Assembly (NCBI GenBank): GCA_023853785.1
Contig: JAJIRX010000570.1
Span: 744,001 to 808,000, forward strand
DNA from: Psilocybe azurescens
Lineage: Eukaryota > Basidiomycota > Agaricomycetes > Agaricales > Agrocybaceae
Direction of reading: 5' to 3'
Length of the DNA: 64,000 nt
This document shows, piece by piece, positions 12,900-24,837 of the stretch. The notes beneath the pieces were generated by a model that had not been told where the DNA came from, did no database searches, and saw nothing but the letters and a program-made list of their open reading frames with translations. The number at the start of each line of letters is the position of its first letter. Position 1 is the stretch's first letter. The position numbers and the translations under genes are program-made.

Positions 12900-13133
12900 C
12901 GTTGTTGAAAAGGAATAATGGCCCACACCTCGTTCGCGTGGTAACAGCCATAGACGACGGACCGGCGCGGCGGCCCGTCCGTGCCATACGTCATCTCAAA
13001 TGTCTTGGACGAACTTGAATGTATTCCGTGACGGCGAACGAGAGGAAGTACATACGCACTCGAAATATGTGCAACCTCACTAACATTTACTATCCAGGCC
13101 AATTTTACATACGTGAATGCCCGGGGTTCATAT

Positions 13134-14412
13134 TCAAAGAACAACCGTCTTTCCCTCCTCCAAGCTTTGCTCAACTTTGTCCAAGATGCGATGAACTCTG
13201 ACCGCGTCGTCTATATTGGCATACTCATCCTTGTCGCCGTTGGCATATGCTTTCCAAGCGTACTCAAGGATACCCAACGTGCCGCTCTCGGTGCCTTCGA
13301 TTTCAATCCTCTCTCCGTTCAGAGATACATTGGGATTGGAGATATTCAAATAGGCTGATTCACTTGATTCGATTCTGATAGATCCCTCCTCGCCGTCAAT
13401 CTCCCAGAGAAGATGCGTCCTTCCAGAAGTGCTCTTGTACCCTATACGCCAGATGATTGTGGCTATGGCACCTGATTTCAGCTGCCCGGAAATGGTGTAG
13501 TGGTCCGGGACGATGGCTGGGATGGTCTGTCCTGTTGGCTTGCCGTTGGCATCCACAATCTCTGCGGTGGGATACGCCGTGACTGCTGTCGCATTTATTG
13601 TTCTAAATTCACTCAAGGCAAAGATGAAGGGGTCTAGCATTGGACCAATGGCAACGCGCAGTGCAGTATTTCCTACGTAATGTCAGTTGTCTCCTGAGGA
13701 ATCGGGGGAAAGGCGCGTAGGTTGGCTTACCCATGGCTTTGTTGATGGTGAGAGGTGCAAATTCCTCGGATACGAAAGGTGGAAAGAAGTTCGCCCTGGG
13801 AGCTAGTGCAATCTGCATCTCAAATCAAAAAGGTCCTATTATGTATGTATAAAACCAATAAGTCACTTGCCATGGTTGATGATCGCACTGCACCAATTGC
13901 GCCAGATTCGATAATCGCTTTCACCTTGATGACAGTTTGGTCAATCGAATCCACGAGGACAGTTGTAGAAAATTCACCTTCCTGATCACAGGAGAGCAGC
14001 GGCCTTGGAGACCTATGAAGGACTTCACGCCATGCTTATGGACCGCCTCTGCTATCTCATACGTTTCCGCGCCCTTTCCAACAGGCCATTCAAGGAAGAA
14101 GTTCTTTTTATTCTCAATCACAGGCAATACCGCGTCCCTTTGATGTGGACCCCTTACAGATATCACGACAAGGTCCACTTCTGGGTCGGCGGCGATACGC
14201 GAGGTGTCTCCGTGGTATGCTTTAATAGAATGTCCGGTCAGAGCAGCGTGCTTCTCCGCCGATGCTTTAGAGGGTTGTTCGGAAGTGGTTGAGACAGCGA
14301 CGAGTTTGTATCTGTTCTGGAGAGATGGCTGAAGGAGAGATGGTCCAAGAGTTGTAGCAGCCCATCCGTTGGCGGAAAGTCCGACGAATCCTACATTGAT
14401 AGGCGTAGTCAT
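13134..14412 (-). CDS. Gfo/Idh/MocA-family oxidoreductase, Gal80-like
   Basis: Four exons on the minus strand: 13978-14412, 13871-13924, 13812-13731 and 13672-13134, giving 369 residues, the usual length for the family. The N terminus is an NAD(P)-binding Rossmann fold with the glycine-rich turn GFVGLSANGW (residues ~8-17), followed by DLVVISVRGPHQR and EWPVGK, the equivalent of the conserved EKP/EWP motif. The C-terminal alpha/beta dimer domain includes DGEEGSIRIE. In fungi such proteins are either sugar-type dehydrogenases or Gal80-like regulators; the EWPVGK form resembles Gal80, but a regulatory role is only inference. The second intron (13813-13870) begins with GC (GCAAGT) and ends AG, a non-canonical but known class; using it is required for frame continuity. 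It sits inside the GST cluster. Confidence 0.88.
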
Positions 14413-15059
14413 AGTAAAAACAGTGGTGAGTGGTGAGTATGAAACAAAGGGCCGAGTTTAACGCACATGAGCTGTGTATAGATTATATATGATCCTAAAG
14501 CTCCAGAAAGTATGCATTCTATGCGCAATCTCTTGCTAGTATGGCTACCACGGTTGCCCCTGATAGCCCCTGATCCAGTTCGGAAACTCGGACTGTCGGT
14601 CAATGCCGAGTCGAACCCCATTCTTTTGCTGAGCATTCGCGGGTGATTCTCTACATGTAAGTCTGGCTCCACTTTCGAGTGAGATTGATATATAGGTGGC
14701 AGCGTTCAATGTAAAAAGGTTGATAATTTTTGCGACAAAAAAAGACTATTGAAGACATACGGACATACATTACTGAAAGTTTTTTCTTTATTTGTTGCCG
14801 CTGTATATTCAAGACTTCAAGTTTATATAATACCGTCAAATTAGGATCGGTTTTTCTGTGCTTAACTTCAATTTGGGATTAAGCACACCGAGGAGCATCT
14901 GGCTGTCAACACAATTTTTTTAATAAGCGCCCAATGCAAGGAATGGTATCTGGATAGTAGTAAGTGATGGTTGCTCATTGTCTGAGTAACATTGATAACA
15001 ATAATATTCGATTCAACTATTTCTTGTAAGTAACACAAATAGATTGCTAGGGTCCTCCT
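14413..15059. other. Intergenic, no gene seen
   Basis: Upstream region of the oxidoreductase and downstream region of GST2; AT-rich, without a recognised feature. Confidence 0.4.
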
Positions 15060-15844
15060 CTAGACGACGGTCTCGTAAATTTTGAAGTAGGCGCTATGAG
15101 CTTCCCATCGACCACCATTCCAGGACGCTACCTGCTTCCACTCACTGCTCTCTTCGCCATACATTCTCTTAATGTATACGAGGAAGCTGGCCAGTACTAT
15201 ATCCGCCCACGACGGCTTATCACCCAACAAGAACGGACTCTTTCCTCCGTTCCTGGCATACCAAGTGTCAACCTGGCTCAGTCCTGCTTCAAACGCTTTC
15301 CAATGCTCGGCAGAGGATGGCTGGCCTGGAGGTGGCGGACCGTGCTTATTTATCATGTACGTCGAACTCACAGAGTTCAGTTTACTGAGGATAGTTGGAA
15401 CCATCGCTGGCACGACCGACTTGATATTATGCAAGATCCCATCGTTGAACGCGGACTGCAGGCCCAAGGTACCGTCTGGGAACAGCGGTGGCCTGTCAGG
15501 GTAAGTTTTTCGAGATACTCTGCTATAAGGATTGAGTCGGAGATGTAGATTCCAGTAACTGGGTCGTAGATGGCAGGGGCAGTGTAGTACGGGCTTCCGT
15601 CTGGCTGCTTAGTAGATGGAGGAATGCCCAGTTTTTGAACAGTGGCTCGATATCGGGGAATTCCACCCACTCGGTAGTATAGGGGATGCCTTTAAAATTC
15701 AGGCAGAATCTGATGTGCAACAAATGATGAGATGATGGTACACTGAGTGATATGCTAATGCAAAACGAACCTTGCCTTCCAGACGTTGTAAGTCCATGCT
15801 TTTTCCGGCAAGGAAGAGGGGATATCGTAGAGAACGATAGTCAT
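15060..15844 (-). CDS. Glutathione S-transferase 2, frame broken at two homopolymers
   Basis: Exon 1 is 15771-15844 (MTIVLYDIPSSLPEKAW), the intron 15710-15770, and exon 2 is 15060-15709. After the splice comes RFCLNFKGIPYTTEWVEFPD. The frame slips at plus-strand T5 runs 15632-15636 and 15506-15510. One added base at each gives a continuous ~241-residue GST with PPSTKQPDGSPYYTAPAIYD, a restored SILIAEYLEKTYPD region and a C domain with GGKSPFLLGDKPSWADIVLA and SWNGGRW. Exon 2 becomes an exact number of codons only with both corrections. Same fungal etherase-like class as its neighbours. It is divergent from GST3, sharing an ~825 bp upstream region. Either assembly errors or a very recent pseudogene; I favour errors because every other residue is conserved. 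Confidence 0.82.
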
Positions 15845-16669
15845 GAAAGCCTTGAGAGTCGAATCAATTGGGGAAGTTTGTAATGTATTTGTCTACATCT
15901 TCAAGTTCGACGTATTCTTTATAGTCAGACAATGATATGAGACGTATTCGGCGCAGCACTATCCCCAAGTAAATTACAACGACAGACTCCCCATTCCTCA
16001 AACCACTTTAATAAGAGCGCCTCCGTGAGATCTGTTTCTCACCATCAGTCTTGGCAATCCCCTTCTTGTTCTTTTAGGGTGCTTGTGCTAATCCCTTCCC
16101 CGGCGTTGTCATGGCAAGGCGCTCTCGCTGTCATAGATACCCGAACGCGCCAGTGAGACTGCTGAGAAACAGATCATATCTAGCTGATCAATAAGTGGCG
16201 CATTCTCGGTACAAGTCGGCCGTCATCCAAACCAGGACTTGCAAGTGTCCTGCCAGCACAGCTAAATAAAGTTGATTAGTTTAATCGCCCAATTTGAAGG
16301 GTAATGAATTTAGGCGGGCTTAAAGAACATAAAAACCGTCGTTTCAAATCAACTTATGTTTGAGCCATCGAAAACATGGCAGATAACATCGTCATCTTAT
16401 CTTATCAGAGTCTCCGCTTTGTAGTCCGCCAGCACTGCCACAACGGCATCGGCGATAAAATTTCCAAATGCCAACGGTACAGTCGGTGAACAAAACAGCA
16501 ATGACTACTACAGCCTGTATTTATACTGTAACTGAGGCGTTAATGACACACATTTCTTACAGGTGCTTATAAACCTGAGATAGTTGTCCTATAAATACCT
16601 CACAGTCTGTAGGTACAAATTCAACGCATCAAAAGGTTCCCCAAGCCGATATCTCACTGGCTTTTACTT
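15845..16669. other. Shared upstream region of divergent GST2 and GST3
   Basis: This ~825 bp region separates two head-to-head GST genes and must hold both promoters. I recognise no specific operator. No open frame in it resembles a gene. Confidence 0.45.
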
Positions 16670-17451
16670 ATGTCCATCGTTCTCTACGATATCCCATCTA
16701 CTCTCCCTGAGAAGGCATGGAACTTCAATGTGTGGAAAACAAGGTTTGTCGCGCAGTAGAGCCATACGCATACAATTCTTCACTTAATTCTTGCGTTTAG
16801 AATCAGTCTGAATTTCAAAGGCATTCCCTACACCACTCAGTGGATCGAATTTCCCGATATTGAGCCACTCTTCAAGAAATTGGGCATCCCCCATCCAGAA
16901 ACAAAGCGGATGGCAGCCCCTTCTACACAGTCCCTGCCATACACGATCCCTCAACCGGCGTATACATCTCGGACTCTATTCTCATAGCGGAATATCTCGA
17001 CAAGACCTATCCGGAAAAGCCCCTCATTATACCGCACGGTACTCTAGGCGTACAATCTGCCTTTAACGATGGTGTTTCCTATCACCTCAAATCCATTCTG
17101 GCCGTTTCAGTTCCGTCCCTGATCACCAAGCTGAATCCTCCGAGTGCGAATCACATGCTAATTTGGCGGGGGTCACATGAAGGTCCGAAGGTCGAAGTCA
17201 CTGAGCAGTGGAAAGCCTTCGAGAATGGACTTAGCCAGGTTGACGTTTGGTACTCAAGGAATGGGGGAAAGGGGCCATTCTTGCTGGGTGACATCCCATC
17301 TTGGGCGGATATTGTAATGGCTAGTTTTCTGGCATATACTAGGAGAACTCTTGGAGAAGAGAGTAAAGAGTGGCAGGAAATAATATCGTGGAATGGCGGG
17401 CGATGGAAAAGTCGTAGTGATATCTATCGAGCTTGGGAAACTGTCGCTTAA
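16670..17451 (+). CDS. Glutathione S-transferase 3, frame broken at one homopolymer
   Basis: Exon 1 is 16670-16743 (MSIVLYDIPSTLPEKAWNF), the intron 16744-16800 (57 nt), and exon 2 is 16801-17451. The residues after the splice read RISLNFKG, so this copy has Ser where GST1, 2, 6 and 7 have Cys (residue 27). The frame slips in a C5 run at 16888-16892; one more C gives GIPPSRNKADGSPFYTVPAI and a continuous ~241-residue protein ending at 17451 with the exact codon count. The C domain is typical (GPFLLGDIPSWADIVMASFL, SWNGGRW). Closest in layout to GST2, with which it is divergently arranged. Same class and caveats as GST2. Confidence 0.83.
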
Positions 17452-18198
17452 ACACATTCAGATATCCATCCTAGTCAAGCTGTTACGAGCCTCATAATTG
17501 ATTGGTTGCGTTTCTTGAAAATTATATCATACATAGCTCGTGTCTTCCTGTCAGATGTTTATTATTCAGCCGTTGCAAATCTTAAAATATATTAAATCAC
17601 TAATTTATTCTTTTCCTCGCTTGGGTAACAGACTTACTCTGTCTAGGGTCGCCTTAGCGATCCGAAGCACCCTAGAGTAGTCTCCACGACTTAGCATAGC
17701 ACGTTTTTCATTCAGATCCACCCTATTTTCACAGTCTTTCTGCGAGCACGAAGCTTCACCTCAGAGCCGTTGAGAGCAGCTGAGACTTCCCTACCGTTGA
17801 TGGGGTCTCAACCACCGTTGGACCACCGTATGCTTACGGCTGTTCACCGGTACGGTCGCGCACCACTAGTAATAGATACTAAATCCCCAGTGAACAACTA
17901 GCCCTTATACCTGTCAATACAGAGCTGAAGCTTCGGTCATATGTAAGCGAGGTGGACGATCAAAGCAAAAGCGACTTTATAACTAATCCATCATCACTCT
18001 GTTGGGAGGAATTACTGGGTTTACCAACGGCCTGCATGGAATTTATCTCAATGTCACCCAGTCTAATCTAATCTCATTCTACGAGGTCAATCGTCACTGA
18101 GCAGCAGGATAGGTCAGAAAACTTGCTGTGACTGGTGCCACCTTCGACTAAACTTTTGATCCCATCGTAGCGCCAGCGTTCTTAGAAATCAGACTCTT
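17452..18198. other. Intergenic, no gene seen
   Basis: No coherent coding region or repeat was recognised between GST3 and the decayed gene that follows. Confidence 0.4.
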
Positions 18199-18705
18199 TT
18201 ACCCTTCATTACATCTAGCAATGGTCTTACCACAACAAACCCCATGTTCACGTATACAGGCTACTGTTATAGTGCAGGGATGATAGGTGCAATTGGGAAC
18301 GTCGAATATCCTCGTCAACGCACAAGTCAAACGGGCGGCTATGTTACGTCCGAACTTACTCGGGTGTCTGCATTTTTCATCTACGGATTTGTCAATGTCA
18401 ATCTTGGTCCGTTTAATATCACCATTTCTCCTCCACTGGACGCCTGCCAGCCCATTATCAATGTTTATAACTCGAATAGCCACTGGATGAATCTGAATCG
18501 CGTCATGTACTGTGCTTCAGGACTGGATCAGGATGAGACCTATTCAATAAAGATCACCCACATGGGCCAGGATAGTGCTCCTTGGTGGGATTTCTCACAA
18601 ATAGATGTCGCCGACGCGACGCTAAATGCGCCGCGAGTCTCGTATTATGTGGCTCATACAAAACTCACATTTTCTGATTGTTGCAGCGGTTTTTATGGGT
18701 ACTGA
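18199..18705 (+). pseudogene. Fragment of an Agaricomycete secreted/membrane ectodomain gene
   Basis: An open frame reads about 150 residues with the pattern FFIYGFVNVNLGPFNITISP ... VMYCASGLDQDETYSIKITH ... WWDFSQIDVADA. This resembles the beta-sandwich ectodomain found in many mushroom single-pass membrane proteins (an IYG strand, an ASGLD turn, then a final FD/DFS-x-DV strand). There is no signal peptide upstream, and the expected transmembrane segment does not follow; the frame stops at 18705. About 220 bp downstream (18930-19130) a short open frame with PPYATGSS could be a remnant of a cytoplasmic tail. I treat the whole as decayed. Family assignment is from pattern memory and is moderate to low. 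Confidence 0.4.
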
Positions 18706-19435
18706 CTGATTAAGCAAATATGGACAATATAGACAGTACTCAGTCAAAATCCAGTCGCTCCAAGCAAGAATCAAGCTCAATACTCATGTAAGACGTTCTT
18801 CAACGAGTTAACACACCCTTCCTTTCACCTCCTTTGGATCCCCCCATCACCCAACATTGGCTAAACGACCATAATTTAGCGCCTTGCAATTAGTCAAGCT
18901 GTTACCAATCGCTGCTCTAAGCTCGTGCTTTGACTAATACTGTCCCAGTAGAACCTCTTCTGACAAGCTCGTCCATCGTGTACGGCCCTAATCAGCAGAG
19001 ACCAGTCTACCAGGCTAGCATGCCGCCTTACGCTACGGGTTCCTCGACCTCACACCTTCCCGGACAATCAAGGACGTCTTTCATGAACCCTGGAGTAGTA
19101 ATAACAATGTCTTGGAACGGTGAAGAGTGAACACATGAGGTTGTTCGTGAACAGGATACTGGAACTATTTCTGGAACAGGAGAGAGGGTCGTCAGATTAC
19201 CACCCAATTACAATGATTCCTGCAGTCGTGATCGTCAATAGCGAAACGGTGTAGTCATATAAGGTGTTATCATGGACACTTTACGTAGCAAACCTACAAG
19301 GGCCAAGCGATGTCTCTTACATGATTTCTCGTATAAAACATTCTTTACATATGTATAACATCGATCAAGTAAATACAGTTACAAATTTATATTTTATTTC
19401 AGAGCTCAGCTGGAGCTTGCGAGCCTAAGAAAGCT
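18706..19435. other. Intergenic with a possible tail remnant at 18930-19130
   Basis: Apart from the short open frame noted for the preceding fragment, nothing is recognised. The stretch from 19300 is the AT-rich 3' flank of the Hsp70-like gene. Confidence 0.35.
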
Positions 19436-20619
19436 TTACTCGGGCAGATCTCCTTGAGCATCCTCTCCAGCCCATCGATCTTCGGCCTCTATCACCGCAG
19501 CATTATCGCCCTCAGCGTGAGTTGCCTCCAAGATATCTTCGACATCATCCCACAACAAATCGCCGATTACGTCCGTCAGCTCGACAGTAGCCCGCGCACC
19601 TGCAGGCGATCCTTCTTCGACAGCCTCCTCTGCAACGATGGTGGTCTTCCCCTCCAGCTCGACGGAAAAGCTAACTCTGACGATTGTAGTACCCTTGGCA
19701 CGCGATGTCAGGCCCTTCAAAGCCAACTCTGCGATGGTGACATTGTCCTTAGCGATTGAGGTAGTCCCAACCACGACTTTGATGGTGGCTGACGTCTGAT
19801 TGTCCTTGGAGGTGGTGAGTAGGATAGACTTCTCCTGAGGCAGGGTGGTATTACGGGCCAACGCTGTGAGAACAAACCCATCCGCCTTAGCGACACCGAC
19901 ACGGAGAGGCACGACGTTGAAGACAAGTTTGTCTGCGAGGGAGTCGTGGTAGCTGGTAAGCGCCTTCTTCGCAGTGTATTTGGCCAGATCGGTGGCTGTG
20001 ATGACCTCGACGCCTGCGAGCTTCGATTTTACTTTCTCGGCGAGCGATGGAACGACAGGGGAGGCTCCGGTGATGACAACACGTTTCAGGTTGGAGCCAG
20101 CCTCGGTGGGGCTCGTTTTAAGGGCTTCCAGAGCTGGATCAACGAGTTCGACAAGGAGATCAGCGGTCTCCGGGTTTTTGATGACAATCTCCTTGGCCAC
20201 GTCGGACGTGCGGATCCCTTCTTCGACCTCGGTGCTCACCAGTCTTGAGATCGCTGCATCAGGGGTGATCTCAAGAACCAGCTCGTTCCGCAGGGGGTTG
20301 GATCCACCTTCAACTCGTTCTGAACGGTGTGGATGTTCTCCGAGTACCCGATATAACGGAAGATACGGACTTTATGGGCTTCCCTGAGGACGAGCTTTTG
20401 CTCCGCCTTGGTTGTGTGTGAAGGTAGGGAAAGAGTATATTGCTCGCATTTTTCTGGCAAAGCGGCGGCGATCTTCTCGAATGTCGATTTTAGGTCAGAT
20501 GAGTCGATAGTCTCCTCGAATGTGTGTGTGTATGTGTTGTCCTGGCTAGATAGCAGCTCGACAGAGACCTTGCTGCCGGGCAGCAGGCTGGCGAAAGAGA
20601 TTCCAGCGACGTAAGGCAT
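19436..20619 (-). CDS. Divergent Hsp70-like protein lacking most of the ATPase domain
   Basis: Single exon, start at the ATG 20617-20619 (MPYVAGISFA). A G5 run on the plus strand at 20293-20297 (C5 in the gene) breaks the frame; one more base gives VDPTPLRNELVLEITPDAAI and a continuous 394-residue protein with exact codon count. Recognisable Hsp70 parts are the late ATPase lobe (LKRVVITGASPVVP, matching the family VVLVGGSTRIP motif) followed by ATDLAKYTAKKALTSY, and the substrate-binding beta sandwich (NVVPLRVGVAKADGFVLTAL then RNTTLPQEKS). The phosphate-1 DLGTT-type motif, the DAG/GGED region and the alpha-helical lid are missing or unrecognisable. The length (394 against ~540 for Ssz1 or ~640 for canonical Hsp70) and the GISF start suggest an Ssz1-like or decoy lineage. 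It probably cannot hydrolyse ATP. Function unknown. Confidence 0.72.
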
Positions 20620-22333
20620 GTTTGTGAAAGTACGAAGTTTGATAGCGATTGGTGAACGGAAGATAAACGAGGCCAGAATTAATCCTGTTATAAAAGCAAG
20701 ATCAAGGTTACCGGCACAGCATTTTAGATGCACATCTTTGAAAAACAAGCACGCGTGTTAGAAACGTCTCCTCCTTGATCGCAATTATAATTTGGCCTAT
20801 TCAGTGCTCAGAGGTTCTATTTTTGCTTACTTTAAGAAATGAATATACCCAGACCCGTGTCATGACGAGGTAGAACGGTTTGCTTCTGTTTTGAAAGGTG
20901 CTTGAGCCTTGAGCTTGATGTCTGGACCGATGGCTTTGCAAAGTTGCAAACAGTACTCGCCAGGTCGCCAAGAGAAATCGCTATCGTCGATCTATCAATT
21001 GATCGGAGCCTGCACAATTGCGGCAGTCCATTAGCGGAACAAATGCGCAAATCGTGAGAAAGCGTCGCATAGCCAATGCCCGGCGCAGCCCGGTGCTCAG
21101 CGCTCAGACTCCGTCAATTTGTTATGATCACGTACTTAATCGTAGCACGTGTCTTGTCTCCCATTGTAGCAAGTAACATAGCTTGTTCTCTTCTTAGTCG
21201 TAATAACTCACATTGTTTGCTCCTCGAAACTTCGTTGTGCTCGTCTAAGCTCGTCCTTGCCTGCAACACAATTTTCCAGGGGTAAATATCGGGATCCGAC
21301 ACCTGACCACGTGTACGCTTCCCATGAAAGTGGGATAGAGAAGATAAACTGAAAACATACTGTTCAGCTCTCAGAGTCTGTGTAGCTACTCGGAGGACTT
21401 GTGGTGAGACGTGTGCAAATTCTGACTTTCGTGCAGGACCTATGAGCATACTGGGATGTGTATTTATTCTAATTCTTCTCGAAGATCAGCAGTGAGAAGG
21501 CTTACTAGATGGTAGAGTCTTTGTGCCGTTATTTCGATGCTCTCTTTATAAGCACAATATTCTGACTCACAGATGGCTGCCAGTTACACGTCATAAATTC
21601 ATAAGCATCTAAACGTGTCATATACAGATGCGGTTGACATTAGAAATACGTTGAACATGTCCAGAACATAGGCAGTATAAGTAAAATAGTCTGACGACCA
21701 TCATCACTGAAGAAATATTTGTTTCTAGAGCGAATCAGTGATGATCACCCTCTACGACATACCTTCCACACTACTTGAGTTATAGAGGTTACAGAACAAA
21801 TGCAATGGGGTCACGTGTAAGCCCTGGTGAAGTCGACTGCGGGCGCTCATGACAATAAGCGCTTTATTAAGCACTTTGACAGGGTGATTGCAGCTGCCAT
21901 TCGTGATTCGTGCGCCGGTTAGTAGTCTTTCCTATGTGTTAGTGAGCCGAAGAACCCAGTAACCTGGGATTAAGACACACAATTCCCATAGGACACCATC
22001 GCATGATAACAACGGGGAAGTTTGGGCTTATGTCCGTATCTTACGGAGAGCATGGGCATTGTAAGCAGATTAAAACAAGGCTGTAGGGTTACAAGAGGCT
22101 ACAAGCTTACAACAGGCTGCGCGCGCAAATATTTGATGACTCGGAGGATACCACTGTCTGCCAAAGAATGCTAATTTAGGAAATGATTAGTTCTTTAGGA
22201 TCGAATCACGCAGGCCTAAGGATGATTGTCCAGGTAGTCCTCTTCGAATAACGTACGTGGTCATTGGAGTATAAATATACTCAGAGTATTACGCAAACAG
22301 CACAACTCAATTTCTCTCCCAGCAGAAGCATCA
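20620..22333. other. Intergenic region with a GST first-exon relic
   Basis: The only recognisable feature is the short GST relic at 21741-21788, listed separately. The last ~60 bp are the GST4 leader (a TATA-like tataaatat is at ~22271). Confidence 0.4.
21741..21788 (+). pseudogene. Relic of a GST first exon
   Basis: Reads MITLYDIPSTLLEL then a stop. It aligns with the conserved first exon of the seven GSTs here (MTIILYDIPSTLPEKAW). No second exon follows. It lies in the same strand direction as GST4, ~545 bp downstream of it, and is the remains of an extra cluster member or an abortive duplication. It is too short for an automated ORF call. Confidence 0.7.
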
Positions 22334-23107
22334 ATGACCATCATTCTCTATGATATTCCTTCTGCGTTTCCAAACAAGATCTGGAACCCCAATGTTATGA
22401 AAACACGGTCAGTATCCTTGTACATTCACTATCGGTTAATCTCTCAAGCTTTCTGCTCGGTAGATTCAGTCTCAATTTCAAAGGAATATCCTTCACCACG
22501 CAGTGGGTCGAATACCCCGATATCGAGCCCCTCTGCAAGAAATTAGGGCTCCGTCCTACTAACAAATGGCCAGACGGAAGGCCATATTACTCACTCCCTC
22601 AATTTACGATCCCTCGACTGGGGCTTATATATCCGACTCTATTCTCATTGCCGAATACCTCGAGAAGACGTATCCAGATACACCCAAGCTATTTCCAAAC
22701 GGCACGGCAGGTGTGCAGTCCGCCTTTAACGAAGGGTTACTCGCTACTTTGACACCGTTATATGGCCTTATACTTCCTGATATGCTTCCGCATCTGAACC
22801 TGGTCAGTAAATCCTATATGGCGCCGCGTGTGGAGATGGCCAAGAGCAAGGACCGTGCGCAAGACTGGATCAAGTTACAAGAAGGGATGGATCAAGTCGA
22901 TGCTTGGTTTGCAAGGAACGGCGGAGGGGTCAGTTCTTGCTTGGCAAAACCTCATCGTGGGCGGACATTGTGGTTGTTAGTTTCTTGTTTTTTATGAGGC
23001 GAGTATGGGGAGAGGACAGTGAAGAGTGGAAGAAGATAATGTCGTGGAATGGGGGACGATGGAAAACCCTTAGCGATGCTTTTAAAAGATATGAGACCGC
23101 TGCATAG
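22334..23107 (+). CDS. Glutathione S-transferase 4, frame broken at two homopolymers
   Basis: Exon 1 is 22334-22407 (MTIILYDIPSAFPNKIWNP), the intron 22408-22463 (56 nt), and exon 2 is 22464-23107. After the splice it reads RFSLNFKG, so residue 27 is Ser as in GST3. The frame slips at a C3 run (22596-22598) and a G4 run (22926-22929). One extra base at each restores YYSLPSIYDPSTGAYISDSI and then ARNGGGGQFLLGKTSSWADI, giving ~239 residues with exact codon count and the C-terminal SWNGGRW. Most similar in layout to GST6, with which it shares EYLEKTYPDTPK-like and FPNGTAG motifs. It is convergent with GST5, 310 bp apart. Confidence 0.82.
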
Positions 23108-23417
23108 ATATTAGTGGGTGTGAGGAGATAGCTAGAGATACTGTGTCACTAATATACTTTGCGGCCCAGTCCCAGGTCGATCTTCATTCTCTTAACTTGT
23201 CCGAGTTAGTATTACCGCCAGGCATTCACGTTTGTTCACTCGTACGTCCTTCTCGTTTCATACATTACATGACATGGCTTTCACTGAAGGCGGTGCTATG
23301 GACATTGCCGGGTGGCCGGGAAGCCTGAGAATATGCAAGCAAATAATTCTCATTCATAGGGAATCGATTCAAAACACAAGATGATAGTGGTGGCCACCAC
23401 TGGGAAAGTGTAGACCT

Positions 23418-24217
23418 TCAGACCGCATACTTCTCTAGATTCTGAAGAAGACGCCCCCATCTCCCTCCATCCCATCCCGCCACATCCTTCCACTTCTTGT
23501 CATCTTTTCCCCACACAATCCTCATCCAAGAGAAGAAGGAACACAAGAGGATGTCGTCCCACGAAATTTCATCCCCCATCATATATGGTCCAGTACCATC
23601 GGTCACAGCATACCAGGCCGCTATCTTACCAAAGCCTTCTTGTAGCTTATTCCACTGTTCGATGGCATGATCTCCTTTAGGTACGAGGTCTTCCAACGTC
23701 TTCCCGAACGATTCTTCTCTTGTCCGGCGGAAATACTCGCTGCTGGGTGGGTTAAGGATGAGGCATGTGGGCGGGAGAATGAATTCCCAAATGGGTTCAA
23801 TGTTCTGTGCGAATGCCGCCTGTGTGAATACACGATGCAACCCAACAGTGTTTCGGGGGAAAATGGGAGGCGTATCGGGATAGGTTTTGTCGAGATATTC
23901 TGCGATCGCAAAGGAATCCGAAATGTAAGTGCTAGTAGATGGATCGTATATAGCCGGAAGAGTATAATGATCACGACCATCGTCCTTCTTCGATGTTGGT
24001 TTGATGCCCAACTTCTTGCAATGGGGCTCGATATCGGGGTATTCGACCCATTCGGTGGTGAAGGGAAGGCCTTTAAAGTTCAGCGTATACCTGTGGTCAT
24101 AAAAGTGAACACACAATCCATAGATTAAATATGAAGCTCTGACCTGGTTTTGAACGTATTAGGCCCCCATGTGTTTCCAGGAAGGGTGGAGGGGATGTCG
24201 TATAATATGATCGTCAT
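23418..24217 (-). CDS. Glutathione S-transferase 5, etherase-like
   Basis: Exon 1 is 24144-24217 (MTIILYDIPSTLPGNTWGP), the intron 24091-24143 (53 nt), and exon 2 is 23418-24090; 248 residues, frame intact. After the splice the sequence is RYTLNFKGLPFTTEWVEYPD, so this is the only copy with Thr at residue 27. It shares the YFRRTRE insert and KTLEDLVPKG with GST1, and ends without the lysine-rich tail of GST1. The C domain has GPYMMGDEISWDDILLCSFF and GWDGGRW. It is divergent from GST6 (620 bp between starts). Same soluble detoxification/ligandin class; substrate unknown. Confidence 0.88.
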
Positions 24218-24837
24218 TGCTTCGAAATTTGTGTCAAGGCGAGAGAACGAGGACGAGAAGAACACCCTGCTGAGAATCGTATGGACGATGAAATTTCGTC
24301 CTTTATGTATGCATCCCCTGTGAAAATACCAGAGCAGATTTGGTTCAGAGTTCCATTGGGCCCACAGTGGGATCGCTCCGGAATCTCTACCGACTTACCA
24401 ACTGACCTATTAATAAACCAAAGCCCAATGACGGCTTACTTTTCTCTCAGACCGTGGAATACTAATGAGCCAGGTGGACACCTGGGTACGAGGTGAGAAT
24501 GTTTATACAAAGTACCAATCTTCGAAAGAACACTTCAAAAAATTCTTATATCCGAATCTAGTGAGCTGCATTCAGACTGACGCACTTAAATAACCACCTG
24601 ACTAGTGATGTCCGATATTTCCGTCGCTAGTTGGTTCCCTTTGTAATCACACTGATATCCAGAAGCACAGATATTAACCAGACGTTTGTCATCTACTGTC
24701 GTAAACGTCTTTCTTACAAAGAGCTATAACTCTCAGAGTAGTACAGTTTTCTAGAATCATGGTCGACATATATTAAGCAGCATGCGCGTTGACGAGCTGG
24801 CGTGCACACCAAAATCAGCAGCCACTCTAAAGGTACA

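Noticed and set aside
14565..14650. Possible tRNA (gttcgactcg-like T-loop on the minus strand)
   Set aside because: The surrounding sequence does not form acceptor, D and anticodon stems.
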